From Irineochytrium annulatum (Eukaryota; Chytridiomycota; Chytridiomycetes; Chytridiales; Chytridiaceae): a DNA stretch of 23,064 nt. Position numbers and translations under genes: made by a program. This document shows, piece after piece, positions 8,900-20,352 of this stretch. Each line of letters starts with the position of its first letter. The stretch's first letter is position 1. The stretch covers positions 1 through 23,064 of the forward strand of contig JADGJL010000388.1 of NCBI GenBank assembly GCA_027600665.1, read 5' to 3'. The notes under the pieces were generated by a model. That model was given only the letters and a program-made list of their open reading frames with translations. It searched no databases and had not been told where the DNA came from.

Positions 8900-11585
8900 T
8901 CAGAACGGATGCCTCATGCCTGCAAACCGGGACCCCATCACCCCGGTGCCGTCAAGGTCGTCATCTAGCACCATCCGGCCCGGATCTGCACCAACATTCG
9001 CCATGGGTGCATCCTCATCCTCCGCGGTTGTCGCGGCGGCAACTGTAACATCAGGGACGCCCATGTAGATCAAGGCCGTCTTCGCCTTCTCCCGAACATC
9101 CCGGTCGGGATCCGACAGCATGATTTGAAGAAGTTGATCGAAGCGGTGAGACCGTAAGCGGGCGATGCGGTCAAGGTGGCCTAAGCAATAGTCAGCTCCA
9201 CATGCCTTCCCAGACAGAAACGATTGCTCGCATACTTTTGACGTCCTCATCCTCGATATCCGTGAAATTGATTGCGCACCAAAGGGTGGCTAGCCGGACG
9301 TAAACATTCGGATGAAGCTAGATAAAGAGTAAGTCCGAGTTGACCCAATGCACTCAGAGTATATCCGACATACCATTAGCGTCGAGATCTGCGCCAAAAT
9401 CTCGTCCGAGATGAAATCGGGCCACTTCTGCCTCGTGATGCCGACCGAGATATTTGATATCACATACAAGGTGTTGATCAAGTGCCTGTCGATCCTGTCC
9501 CCCGTCCCGTCCCCGCGCTGCCACCGCTCGTTTCCCGCCTCAAGCTTCCGCTTCAGCATGGACTGTAGCCTCCTCTCCCCGTACCCATTCATCACGGTTC
9601 TCACGTCCATCTCCTTCCCCTCCGCAAGGTTCCTCAGCAAGTATAACCCTTGCTCCTGCACGGCATCGTCCTCATCATCCACCAGCCTGTTCAACTCATC
9701 CCACCCTAGCGCTTGCATGAGCTTGACCTTCATCGTGCTCTCGGCCTTAAACGCCAAATTCTTCAGCGTCCACATGGCGTTCAGCCTCAGCTCCGCGTTC
9801 CCGCTCCTCAGCAAGCTCACGACCTTATCCAGTCCACCCTCGTCCACAACGATGGCCTTCATCGGGCTGAAGTCGAGCACGAGGTTGCAAACGGTTGCGC
9901 AAGCCGAAGAGCGGACGCCCTCGGATTCGTCCGAGAGGAGGCGGATGACGGGAAAAACGACGCCCGCATCGACGAGGGCCGTGCGGAGGCATTTTACGGA
10001 GCGGGAGAGGGAGCGGACGCACTGGCAGGCGGCCGATCGGACGCCTTGGAGTGGGGAGGACATGCCGAGGACAATGTGGGGAAGGAGTTTTGCGTCGATC
10101 ACTTGCTTGCGGCAGTCCTCCCTATGGTAGCAGACGGCGGAGAGGCCGATTAAAGCGTTCTAATGAACCGCGTTAATTTAATGTACCAAGAAGAGATGGC
10201 GAACTTCTCACCTCCTTAATCTTCTCAAAATTCCTCGTGCTTGGCGGCGGCGTCGGCGGCACAAACAGGTTCCACTCCCCTGTACTCGTCGTCAGCCGAT
10301 GATCGAAGCAACTCAACGCGTCCCCCGTTATCAAGGCGGCCAGCTTCGTGATCGCGGACCCCTCAAGCGCGGACGCCTGCATTTCCTCGTTATCCAGCAC
10401 GAGGTGCGAGAAAATCAAAGGGGCGCGTTCCAAGACGCTGGCGGCCTCCGACGTCGACGGGCATAGGGAGAGGACGAGGGCGCCGTCAAACAGCTTAATC
10501 AGGATTGGCAGCGCAAGCTGGGACGCTTCCTTCTCGTACTCCTCAGGGAGGGTCGAAGTGGAGAGTAGGTTCGCGACACTAATTAAGTCCGTGAGCTACC
10601 AGCTCATACATGATGCAAAACCCTCACCATGACGCAGACAGCAATCGCAGCATCGGCCTTCTATCGCGCATCAATCTGAGTAGCTCCCCAACCGTCGGCT
10701 TCCCCGCCGTTGTCGCGGACGCCAACTCCCTCGCTGCCGCCGCGTCGCCCTTCGTAATGGACGCCAGCGCATCCAGCGCCGATTCCTGCACCCTCGCGTT
10801 CGCGCTGTCGATCAGCCCCACAAGCGGGCCAATCGCGTCCACCATGCTTATCGCGTTCTCCCCAGTCGACACCCTCGTAATAATCAAGGCTGCGAGCTCT
10901 CGGATCCGCGGGGGGTAGCCGGGCTCGCGGAGCAGACGGATGAGGTCGGACGGGAAGGAAGAGTGCTTGTTCACATGTCAGCCGCGATTTAAAAAAATGC
11001 AATAAATTCACCTTGAGCGTTGGGTATGGAGGGATGTTCTGAAACAAAACTTTCAAGGCCCTAGCGCTCGCTTCCACGAGCTTGAAGTCTGTCGACGCCA
11101 GGCCGGCCAGCAACGGGGAGAGGACGGACGGGTCGTTGAAATGCGAGAAAGGGATCTTTTTGCCTGCCAGTAAGAAGCGTCAGTGATTGCCACCACTCTA
11201 ACAGCGTCAAAAGTGAGCACAACCGCACCGACCTTGTGCCAAGCTCCCCAAGACAGCGGCTGTCTCCACCTTAAGGTCCAAAGAAACGGCCTGGCCTCCC
11301 ATGATCTCCAGGAGCCTGCAATTCGAGATACAATTAATATATAATCCTTAAATCCAACTAGCAATCAGCCCTCCTCCATACAAAGTCAATAACTCACAAC
11401 GGCAAGATCCCTAACTCCATAAACAGCGCCTTTTTGGATGGGTTCCCGATGATCGCGTTCTTGACCAGGCGCATCGCCCGCAAGCGGTCCTGATCTGAAA
11501 CGCCCGCCCCGTCGTGGAGAGCATGGAAGGCGGCGTGGGCCTGGGTCCTGGTCGTGCGCGCTTCGTCGAGGAGGTCGGTCGTCAT
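8900..11585 (-). CDS. GID5: Armadillo-repeat subunit of the GID/CTLH E3 ubiquitin ligase (Vid28/ARMC8)
   Basis: GID5 scaffolds the ligase core and recruits the substrate receptor Gid4; in yeast the complex marks gluconeogenic enzymes for degradation when glucose returns. Exons: 11585-11398, 11315-11233, 11163-11012, 10965-10628, 10578-10212, 10159-9374, 9317-9236 and 9180-8900; 758 residues (ARMC8 ~673, yeast Vid28 921). The N-terminus has RAMRLVKNAIIGNPSKKALF, the ARMC8-type opening. Armadillo helices follow: VETAAVLGSLAQG, ASARALKVLFQNIP, VQESALDALASITKG, GVRSAACQCVRSLSRSVK, GVRSSACATVCNLVLDFS, ELRLNAMWTLKNLAF, VQEQGLYLLRNLAEG and NTLYVISNISVG. The end (NVYVRLATLWCAINFTD, then DREVREKAKTAL-like DPDRDVREKAKTAL) matches the ARMC8 C-terminal repeat. 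Introns have good signals, e.g. GCTGAC..TTAG before the last exon. The acidic DDDLDGTG tail is lineage-specific. Confidence 0.92.
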
Positions 11586-12006
11586 ATTGGGGCTTAATCA
11601 CCGGAAAGTTTGACCGACGATTGGAGGCCTTCACCCAAGTGATGATCGCAATGAAGACGCGACTCTGGGTAACAAGAAGAAAACTCAGACAATTCACGAC
11701 GTGATTTTAATTGCTGTTGGTACGCCTGGTGTCATACCGAAAAAGTTTTCGTGTTCCTGCTGTAAATGATCAATGATTAGCTTTTTAAGCGAGGGGCAGA
11801 GCTTTACGCCAGCGCGCTTTCGTAGAGGCGGTGGGGGTGGGTTATAGTCCCCCCCATTTCAGCTAATATGTATGCTGGCTGTCCGCCGCATCTATGTATT
11901 AATGAGCAATTTGGAAGGTTCTTAGTGATATGTATTATAAGATGCCTCTTTTTGTCAGGTCAAAATACAGCTTTTTTGGTACCGTTCTCCATAAAGAATT
12001 AAATTT

Positions 12007-12401
12007 CCCCTTCAGTCTGTATAAACCCACATAAGAGGTTCCCCTCAGTATCTTCAAGAAAAGATTTCTGATCCCCTTTATTTTGAATAACGGACTGCCC
12101 CTTCAGTCTGTTTATAGTATCAGTAATACTATAAACGCACACAGGAGGTAACCCCCGTATGTATCATTTTAATTTGAAGTGAAGATTTTGCTCCCACTTT
12201 AGTTTCAACAACTTAATTATCCCCAAGTCAGGTTATCATTAAATAGAAGTTTATTATTTCTGTAAGTTATTATAAAAGGTACCCCTTTCGTCTCTTCAAA
12301 CTAAATATTTCTTGTCTCGAGAAATAGCCGCATGGGGCAGTCTATATTCTGTTATGATTATATAAATTATTCTATGTATGGGGTTCACCCCTTCAGTCTG
12401 T
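12007..12401. repeat. Degenerate tandem repeat with CCCCTTCAGTCTGT core
   Basis: The 14-mer CCCCTTCAGTCTGT occurs exactly at 12007-12020, 12098-12111 and 12388-12401, and a decayed copy begins CCCCAAGTCAGGT at 12221. Between cores the order of blocks repeats: ATAAAC.CACA, (A)GAGGTwwCCCC, TCTTCAA or equivalent, AAGATTT, then a C-run. Spacing is 91, 123 and 167 bp, so units have diverged in length. Unit 2 carries an inserted hairpin. It resembles decayed satellite or organelle-like intergenic DNA; origin not determined. Confidence 0.75.
12110..12136. repeat. Perfect 11-bp hairpin inside the tandem repeat
   Basis: GTTTATAGTAT (12110-12120) and ATACTATAAAC (12126-12136) are exact reverse complements around the 5-base loop CAGTA. 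The neighbouring unit reads straight from CAGTCTGT into ATAAACCCACA, so the hairpin looks like a gain of about 20 bp within one unit. Confidence 0.85.
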
Positions 12402-12646
12402 GAATCGTGCCCAGAGCGTACGGCCGTTCCAATATCGCCGGAAAAAATAAGTACGGAACTGTTGGCTTTGCAAAGCGGCGATTCCAAATAAGTAATCAAA
12501 AGGGTTTGAGTTCCGCAAAGAACGCAGTTGACTTGTGAACAAGTCGTCTTTCAACGCCGTCACCCATTTCACCGCAACGTCAAATATCAGCAACAACCGG
12601 CAATCAACACGTCGTCACCCTCCCCTAGAGGCTGCGGTGGCGCCCA

Positions 12647-15191
12647 TCAACAGGCTGCCACATCTGGCTCTACGCCGAACCTATTCCCATCGCCGTCGAA
12701 CCTTGTGCTCCTCTTTTTCGTCGTCACCGCCGCAGTTGTCTCGCCGTCTGGCATGCGTTTACTGTTGTACTTCTCCTCCTCCACACTCCGCCCTCGCCCA
12801 TCCAGATCCGGAACATATAGCGCGTCATGATGCTGCGGCCAAGGTCTCGTGGTAAGCTCCATCGCGTCTTTGAGGTCGGCGATCTCCTCATAATCCTCGC
12901 GCAGCTCGGTTATGACGACGCAGATGCCGGTGTCAGACACCTTCTTGACCCACTCCCCCGTCACCAGGTTCTCGTCCCAAATAAGATCCCCATAGTAGGG
13001 GATCCGCTTGTCCGCCATCGTCCCGAATCGCGCCTCCTCCGAGTTTCGGCCCTTCTTGTCCAGCTCAGGCACGTACAACGCCGCATCGCTCTGCGGCCAC
13101 GGCCGCTTGTTAGACACCCAGCGGTCTTCTAGCTCCTCCTCGGTCTCGCCTTCTTGCTGCGGCGGGGAGTGGATGAGGACGATTCCGGCGCCTTCCACTG
13201 CGACGAAAGAATCCCCGCTTGCGTTAAGCTCCCAGCAGAGGTCCCCGTTGTACGGGATCGGCTCACCACTATAGTAAAGGAAGTGTCGCTCATCATCGTC
13301 GCAAAGACGCGACCAGTCGTCGAGCTCTAGGACGTGGAGCTTGGAGTCATCTTGGATAGCCGGGCACGCATTAAGAGACGCGGTCCTCGAGTCCGCGTCG
13401 CCGTCAAGGGGCGGCGTGAGCGTGATGACGATGGCGGCATCCGGTATGTGGGCGACCATCTGCCCCATCGAAGCGTTCCACTCCCAATCGATATCCCCAG
13501 TGTAAGCAAAAGGCTTCTTGTTGTTTTTTAAGCTGCTAGCGGGGGCTTCGGCCGGAGAATCGACGTCATCAGCCCACGACCCTGGGACGCCAAAGATGTC
13601 GTTGACACCGAGTTCGACCTCGTTGGAAGACCACGTAACTTCCGCGGTCGCGGTCGTCACGGTCCCGCCAAACGCGGCAGCGAGAGAGGGCTGCTGCAGC
13701 TGATTTTCCTCGTGCTTCCAGCTGCTCTTGTCGCAGCGGTACCATTCATTTCCCTCGTCGTCAACCCGTGGCCACAGCCCCATGTCGTCCTCTTCCTCCT
13801 CGTCAGAATCATCGCTAGCTCGCATGTCGACGTCAGGTAGCGAGACCCCGCAGGGCATCATGAACGCGGGGGCCGTCGACGAAAGGGAGCGGGACACAAA
13901 TGTGTCAAAGCGTTTATCCTCGTCCGCGGCGGCATCCCGTAAGATAGCGGCCGACATCTTGCTGAAGCCGTCCGGGGCGGTAACAGGGGAGGCCGGACAT
14001 AAGGTCTGCGAAGCGCTACTCGACGGCGACGGGGCATGGCCCATATGGTGATAGGTCGAGTTTGGAGCTCGAGATATGGAGCCATGTTGAAAGTGGTGGC
14101 TGGCCGTGGAGAAGACAGCGAGCTGGTCCGAGTGAGTAACCTCCTGGGCGAGGTGTTGGTGAAGTTTAGGAATCGTCGAAGTCGGAATCGTAGCCGGGTC
14201 GTGAAGGTAGTGATGAGAATAAATTGGAAGGGGGTGTCCGAATTGGACGGATGTAGGGGTTGGATGATTGTGGTGATGAATGTTAAGAGTCGAATTTGCA
14301 TGGCCATTTAGGTAAGGAGCCGCGCTGCCATAAGGACCTGCATAAACAAGGAGGAGAACGCGTTAAAGACATGAGCAAGCGCCGCTGGCAATGCATCGTG
14401 CACAAACTCACCGTACGCATTGGCGTGCCATGTGCAATACCATTGCTGATGGAGAAGATCCATCCGCCCCTGTTGCGCATAGAGCTCCATCAGCGGAGTC
14501 GGAATAGGCGGGGGCGTGATGTAGGCCGCCATGCGCGGCGGGGTAAGTTGGGCTTGTTGTTGCCCGTAGTAAGCCGGGTCCTGCGAGGTTAAGAGAGTAA
14601 AAAACGGCTAGCGGGCGGGTTAACAAGATAAGGCGCCGCGTGCGTCTTGTCGTGTTCACTCGCTTGCTCACAAACATCCTCTTCGACCAACGTCGCCCCA
14701 TTGATGAACCCCTTGTCCGTCGCTTATTCATTCTCAACGGCCTTTCTTGCTACCACGTCAAATCCTTCCGCCGTAGGCCGCCGATCCCTCTATCCTCCAC
14801 AACCAACGCCCACCGACTACTGCGACTTTCCACGAGCAGAACTCACCCGAAAGTTGCCGCTCACGGAATGAACGAACGGCTGCTGCATTTGGAACGGGGG
14901 TTCGTGCGCGCGGTGTTGATAGGAGTGTTGCATCTGTATGATCGAGGAAGGAGAGGGAGGTAAGGAGTCGACAGTCTGTGTAGGCGAGACGGGCCCCGTG
15001 GCGGCGTCGAGGGCCGGGGTCGATGTCGAGGGTGTGGGGTAGTCGTTACCTCGAGAGGTCAAGTTTTCGTGAAGGCCCACCTGTCAGGGCGAGCCCCCAA
15101 TCGCGTTGAACAATGCCCTTGTGAGGGATCGTCACCTCATTTGACGTACCAGGCTTGTGATCGGGTCCAGTTCGTCAAAGTGTGCATTCAT
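12647..15191 (-). CDS. Unrecognised protein with three ~86-residue repeats and a His/Pro/Gln-rich N-terminus
   Basis: Function unknown; no family recognised. Exons: 15191-15150, 15080-14847, 14580-14412 and 14337-12647; 711 residues. The start MNAHFDELDPITSL is spliced in phase with a GTACGT donor and CTGACAG acceptor. Residues ~15-250 are low complexity, rich in Pro, Gln, His, Ser and Tyr. Residues ~325-335 are an acidic run (SDDSDEEEEDD). From ~427 on, two motifs alternate. Motif A is Y(T/N/Y)GD(L/I)xW(E/D)xN at 427, 511 and 596, followed after ~15 residues by a beta-strand such as GIVLIHSPP or GICVVITE. Motif B is L(Y/H)V(P/L)(E/D)LD at 482, 569 and 655, preceded by RPWPQ in the last two copies. 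Spacings of 84-87 residues indicate a tandem domain. A basic patch (TTKKRSTRF) near the C-terminus could be nuclear targeting. No signal peptide or membrane segment is visible. The 266-nt second intron could hide a small exon. The chitin synthase gene lies divergently 543 bp away. Confidence 0.8.
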
Positions 15192-15734
15192 CGATTCTCC
15201 CATCTCCGTTCCTTTTCCCTTTTGACGTTTCTATGCATACATAGGAGGACCCTGCATACGCGGCCGGGAAGGTGCTCTCCTTGCCGTCCGTCCACCTCAT
15301 AGAGTTCCCCTGCTGCTAAATAGCTGCTACGAAAACACGATCGCATTATTTAAAGCAGCCATCATATCGCAGCCCGCGTTGTCTCCTTCTACGAGGTGCA
15401 TTCTTCAGGACGATGGCCGGCTCTTTAAGAAGAAGAGCAACATAGGAATATGCGATCGCGGTGCATGTAAAATTTTGTATTTTTGGACTTCATCCCCGAG
15501 CGGTCGCGGTGTGTGCCATTTGCATTTGCCACCACCAAGGTACCGAGGTCTTATTGGAGGCCCCATCATTGCATCCGCCAGCCGCCCAGGCACGAAACCG
15601 TTGTTCACCCCCCATCGACGACAACGTCAACGACCTCCGAGCTGCCCGTTGTACAGCGCCGCTCGCTCGTCCGTTCGTTGAAGTCCCACAAGGCAGTGCG
15701 GACCGTGAGCAGGCCGCTAGGACCTTTATAGACG
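15192..15734. promoter_or_regulatory. Divergent upstream region between the repeat-protein gene and the chitin synthase gene
   Basis: A 543-bp interval with starts pointing away on both sides, so it should contain both promoters. A T/C-rich block lies near 15200-15230 on the plus strand and an ATTTAAA string near 15348. Open frames here have no family resemblance and their composition is not distinctive. I found no identifiable factor sites. Confidence 0.55.
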
Positions 15735-18700
15735 ATGCAGCAACATCAACAAGGTACGCCTCGATGACGACGTGTATCCGTGATCGGCGATCCTGAGCTG
15801 GTGCCGGAGGGCGATGTGGACATCGGACGGACTTACGATGAAGGTGGCCAATGGGATGGACGGGCTTGCATGGTGGGGCAGTGTAATGGACCAACACGGT
15901 TATGATGTTGCGGATCCCCTGGCGGATGATGGCTTCAGTGTGGTGGGAGCAACGGCCGACGGTTGGCCAGGGCTTTGAACAGTTGGACAAAAGGCCACGG
16001 AAGGGAACGTCATCTGCCCGTCGTATCGTATCGTATCTCCCTTCTGGCGCTTACCCTTTCACCCATCCTCCCAGCTCGATCCAACTCCGGGACGAACAAC
16101 TACCCGAACCCCGGCTTCGTGAACGGCTACCCGCCTCGACCAGACTCTAACAACTCGTTTGCTTCCGAGTCCGCTTTCGCCAGCCGTGGTCAACCGCCCG
16201 CTGGCGCCGGCGGTTCCTCCTATCCGCCACGCTCGCCGCCACCGGGTGCGGGGCCGTATCCTCCCTACAACACCAACCTCGGCGCGATGGACGACGGTGG
16301 GCTCGGCCGGAAGAAGTCGCTCGTGAAGCCGGACCGGAGGCGGAGTGCTGAAGGCGGCGGTGGGGGGCCCGTGAGTGGCAATGGGGGCCTGCAGAGCTCC
16401 GCGACCATTCGGAGACGGATGAAGAATAATTTGGCTGCGGCCGAGCTTGTGCGGGAGACGCGGCACGACTCACTCTTCCGCTCGATGGGGCGGAAGAAAA
16501 AGAGCATGGAGGGGCCGCGGCGGACGTGGTGGGTCATCGCGTCGTGGGCGTTGACGTTCTATATCCCGTCATTCCTGCTCCACCGGATCGGGAAGAAGGA
16601 CCCCTCAATCCAGCAGGCCTTCCGGGAGAAGCTGGCGTTGTGCACCATCACTTTCTTCATGATGCTTGTCGTCGCCTTCATGACTTTCGCCATGAACCCG
16701 GTCCTCTGCGGGAAGTCGAACGCTTCTGCCGTCAGGGATGGCTGGCAAAGCTCAAGCGACTTTTTGCGGGGGAAATTTGACGCAACGAAGGACCTCGTTT
16801 TCGTTATCAACGGGAAGGCGTACACCAATTCGACGCCAATTCACCAGACACTCGGCGGCTTTCCGAATTCGAACATCGTCCGGCAGGCCGTCAGGGCGCT
16901 TAATGGGAGCGACATCTCGCTCATGTTCCAACCAACGCCAGGATCGTCCTCGTGCACGATTGCGCTGCCGAGCTATACCTACCCCCTCTTTCCGTGCAAC
17001 GCGAAATCGTATTTAACCGGCAACAATGCTTGGCCTCCGGCGTGAGTATAGTTTAACTATCTATGCGGAAAAACTGGGTCTCACTGAGTCCATTTAGTCA
17101 AGGAGACATAGCGAATGTCCCCGCTGCGGATCAGCAAAAGATAGCAAATGTCACCTACCCCTGCCACAACACCGCGATGGATATTAGCAACTTCAATACG
17201 GTTGGCGACCTAACCATTAATTTTACGACCGTCCTGGCATCGAACTATTCCTCGAACCGGCCTTTAATGGTGTACAACGGCTACGTTCTTGACTTGTCGG
17301 TGATGGCTACTATGAATCAAACTGCTCTGAACAAGACGTTTGGTAAGAAAGCGCGTCGCTTCGAACGCAGCTGCGGGTAGCTAATTAGCTATACACACAG
17401 GATCGGATTTGATGCACTTGATTGCGGAAAATGTTGGCGCGGACGCCACGATGGCTTTCGCAAACGCAGGCAAGCTGGCCCAGGGACAGTGCTTGACCGA
17501 GCTTTTCAAAGTCGGTGTGCTCGACGGCAAGTCGCCCGGATGTTTGGCCGCCTCTATCATTTCCAACACGGCGTTCGTCGTTATTGGCTGCGTTATCGGC
17601 GCACGGTTCATCCTTGCCCTCTATTTCTCCTACTTCATCAGCTGGCGCTTGGGCAACTCGAAAAGCCATGCGAAGGCGATGGAGGACCTTCGTCGTCGCC
17701 GGAACGAGCAATCCCAGGCGAAGCGCGGCGGGCCTGTCGCGCCGAGCGCGAACGGCGGCGAGAAGGGTGAGGGCGCGAACGACATTCAACTCAACAGCGT
17801 CGGCCGCACGAGACAAGGCGCGGACCCCAGGTTCGCAAGGAACGGATCGTCAAAGGACCTGGCGTCGATGTCGGAGCAGTCAAACCGATGGTCGTACAAC
17901 TTCGGCTTTATGGACATGGAGGCCCCACCGATCGACTCGGAGACCCAAAAACTCTTGAACGACCCGACGCTCATGCACACGCTCGTTATGGTTCCTTGCT
18001 ACTCCGAAGGCGAGGAGTCCTTGAAGGCCACGCTATCGTCCGTCGCGAAGTCCTACTACCCGTCAACGCATAAATGCCTCTTCGTCATCGCCGATGGCAT
18101 TGTTAAGGGATCCGAGAACAACCAGACCACGCCGGACATCCTCATCGACATGATTGAGGTTGACGAGCGGTTCCGACATGAGGACCCCCGCTGGGGTGGC
18201 GAACCCGAGGCTTACAGCTACGTCGCTATCGCTGACGGCACGAAGCGAAAGAACCACGCCCGCGTCTACGCCGGATGGTATAGATATGACGCCACGCCGG
18301 AGGACGACAAGAAGAAGAGGAAGGTCGCACCCGTCGATGACCGCGCCGGCCGCGCTGGCGGTGCGCACCTCAAGACGCTCAGGCAGAGGACGGAGGGACG
18401 CGTGCCGATGCTTCTCATCGTCAAGTGCGGTAACGAGGAGGAGCGGGACCCGGAGAACCCGGCGGCCAAGCCGGGCAACAGGGGCAAGCGTGACTCCCAG
18501 GTCATCCTTATGAACTTCCTTTCCAAGGTCATGTTCGACGACCGTATGACCGAGCTCGAGTTCGACATCTTCTTTAAGCTCTTCACCATTACCGGTGTGA
18601 ACCCCGAGCGGTACGAGAGCGTGCTCATGGTCGACGCCGACACCCGTATTTACCCGGACTCGATGACCCACATGGTGGCGTGCCTGATTAGGGACACGCG

Positions 18701-20352
18701 CGTCATGGGTCTCTGCGGCGAGACGAGAATTTTAAACAAGTGGGAGTCGTTCACTACCATGATCCAGGTCTTCGAGTATTTCGTCTCTCACCACTTGGCG
18801 AAAGCGTTCGAGTCGGTCTTTGGCGGTGTTACTTGTCTGCCGGGTTGTTTCTCGATGTACAGGATCAAGACGCCGAAAGGAGCGAACGGACACTGGGTGC
18901 CTATCCTCGCCAACCCGGATATTGTGGAAGAATACTCGGAGAACATCGTCGATACACTGCATAAGAAGAACCTGCTGTTACTGGGCGAGGATCGGTTCTT
19001 GTCGACCATGATGTTGAGGAACTTCCCGAAGAGGCGGATGGTCTTCGTGCCGCCGGCCATCTGCAAAACAGTGGTCCCTAATACGTTCAAAATTCTGCTG
19101 TCTCAGAGGCGGAGATGGATTAACTCGACTATTCACAACTTAATGGAGTTGATGCTCGTTAAAGACCTTTGCGGGACTTTCTGTATTTCTATGCAGGTTG
19201 GTACCGTGTCTATTTCAGTCGTGATTCGCCCGATAATAACCTTTTGTCTAGTTCATCATTTTCATGGAACTTGTTGGCACTGTCGTCCTGCCCGCCGCCA
19301 TCTCGTTCACCATCTTCCTTCTCATCAGCGGTATCGTTCAGACCATCACGGACGGCCACATGAACTCTGACAACGAAACCACGCTCCTCTTCCTGGCGGC
19401 AATTCTCGGTCTGCCCGCAGTCCTGATCCTCCTCACGGCCAACAAGGTCATCTACATCTTCTGGATGCTTATCTACCTCATTTCCCTCCCGATCTGGAAC
19501 TTTATCCTGCCACTCTACGCCTTCTGGCATTTCGACGACTTCTCGTGGGGTGAGACCCGCAAGGTCTCGGGCGAGGTTAAGCAGGCCGATCACTCCAATC
19601 GCGAAGGCGAGTTCGACTCTACGGGCATCTCCATGAAGCGCTGGCGCGAGTGGGTTAAGGTGCGGCGCTCGGAGGCGGAGGCCGCGGACCCTGTTGCCTA
19701 CCAGACGAACTCGAACCGCCTCTCCCGCATGCAGCTGCCCAATCACCCGACGAACCAGTACCCCCAGCATCCGCAGCTCAGCAGGCAGCCTCAGGGCCAC
19801 TTCGACACGTATAGCAGCAACGGGTCAAGCGGCCATACGTCTAGCGGGCACGGGACGGCGCCCCACCCCCGTATGCAGCGTCCGCCGCCTCACCCATATG
19901 GAGGCCCGATGGGCCCCATGGGCGGATTCCCCGCCCCTCCTCCGGGCTCCGGTGGGTTGCCGGGACCCCCGCCGCAGGGTTACTCGTTCCCTGCCGGTAT
20001 GCCTCCGCCACCGGGCTTTCAGCAGGGCCCGAGGCCTCCGCCGCTCATGACGCACGACACGATACGGTCGATGGGCTCGTCGGCGTCTGGCGCCGGGTCA
20101 CCGACGGGGTCAAGGACGGGGACAACGATGAGTGGTGGGTCGTCGTTGCCCGGGAGCGGGCCGTGGCAGCCGGGGCTGCAGAGGAATGGGTCCTATGGAG
20201 GTTCTCTTGGCGCTGCTGGTGGCGGAGCGGGCGGGCCTCCCGGTCAGCCTGGCCCCGGGGCGCCTCAGAGCGTCCAGCGAAGCGGGTCGTTTGGGGCGGG
20301 CTCAGCCGCGGCGATGCAGCATCAGCGGATGGCCAATGGTGGAAGGGGTTGA
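15735..20352 (+). CDS. CHS3: Class IV (Chs3-type) chitin synthase
   Basis: A plasma-membrane family-2 glycosyltransferase that polymerises UDP-GlcNAc into wall chitin. Exons: 15735-15753, 16075-17041, 17098-17342, 17401-19196 and 19252-20352; 1375 residues (yeast Chs3 1165). N-terminal membrane spans lie near residues 158-178 and 192-215, followed by a cytochrome-b5-like extracytoplasmic part (DLVFVINGKAYTNS) and a third span near 462-492. The catalytic core has SMVPCYSEGEES-type LVMVPCYSEGEESLKAT, D822-A-D824, GEDRFLSTMML (Asp941) and Q979RRRWINSTIHNL. Three or more C-terminal spans follow, then HFDDFSWGETRKV (from 1102), a class IV hallmark. The ~265-residue tail is Pro/Gly/Ser-rich (PPPG repeats). 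The 19-nt first exon (MQQHQQ) with a 321-nt intron fits phase and splice signals, but a start at the in-frame ATG near 16286 (MDDGGLGRKK) is the alternative. Confidence 0.95.
16021..16037. repeat. TCGTA microsatellite in the first chitin synthase intron
   Basis: TCGTATCGTATCGTATC is 3.4 copies of a 5-bp unit. It lies 37 bp before the intron acceptor at 16074. Confidence 0.8.

Larger units (their letters stand above)
11586..12646. other. Intergenic AT-rich region upstream of GID5
   Basis: About 1.06 kb with no supported gene: the GID5 promoter at its left end and the 3' flank of the repeat-protein gene at its right. It is clearly AT-richer than the flanking exons, with interspersed C-runs. 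Its middle holds a degraded tandem repeat and an 11-bp-stem hairpin, annotated separately. Confidence 0.55.

Noticed and set aside
9348..10130. 260-codon open frame antisense to GID5
   Set aside because: It lies opposite the largest ARMC8 exon and encodes Ser/Thr-rich low-complexity sequence with no motif.
15490..15990. 166-codon minus-strand frame in the chitin synthase 5' region
   Set aside because: No recognisable family and Arg/Ser-rich content; it overlaps the inferred first exon and intron of the chitin synthase gene.
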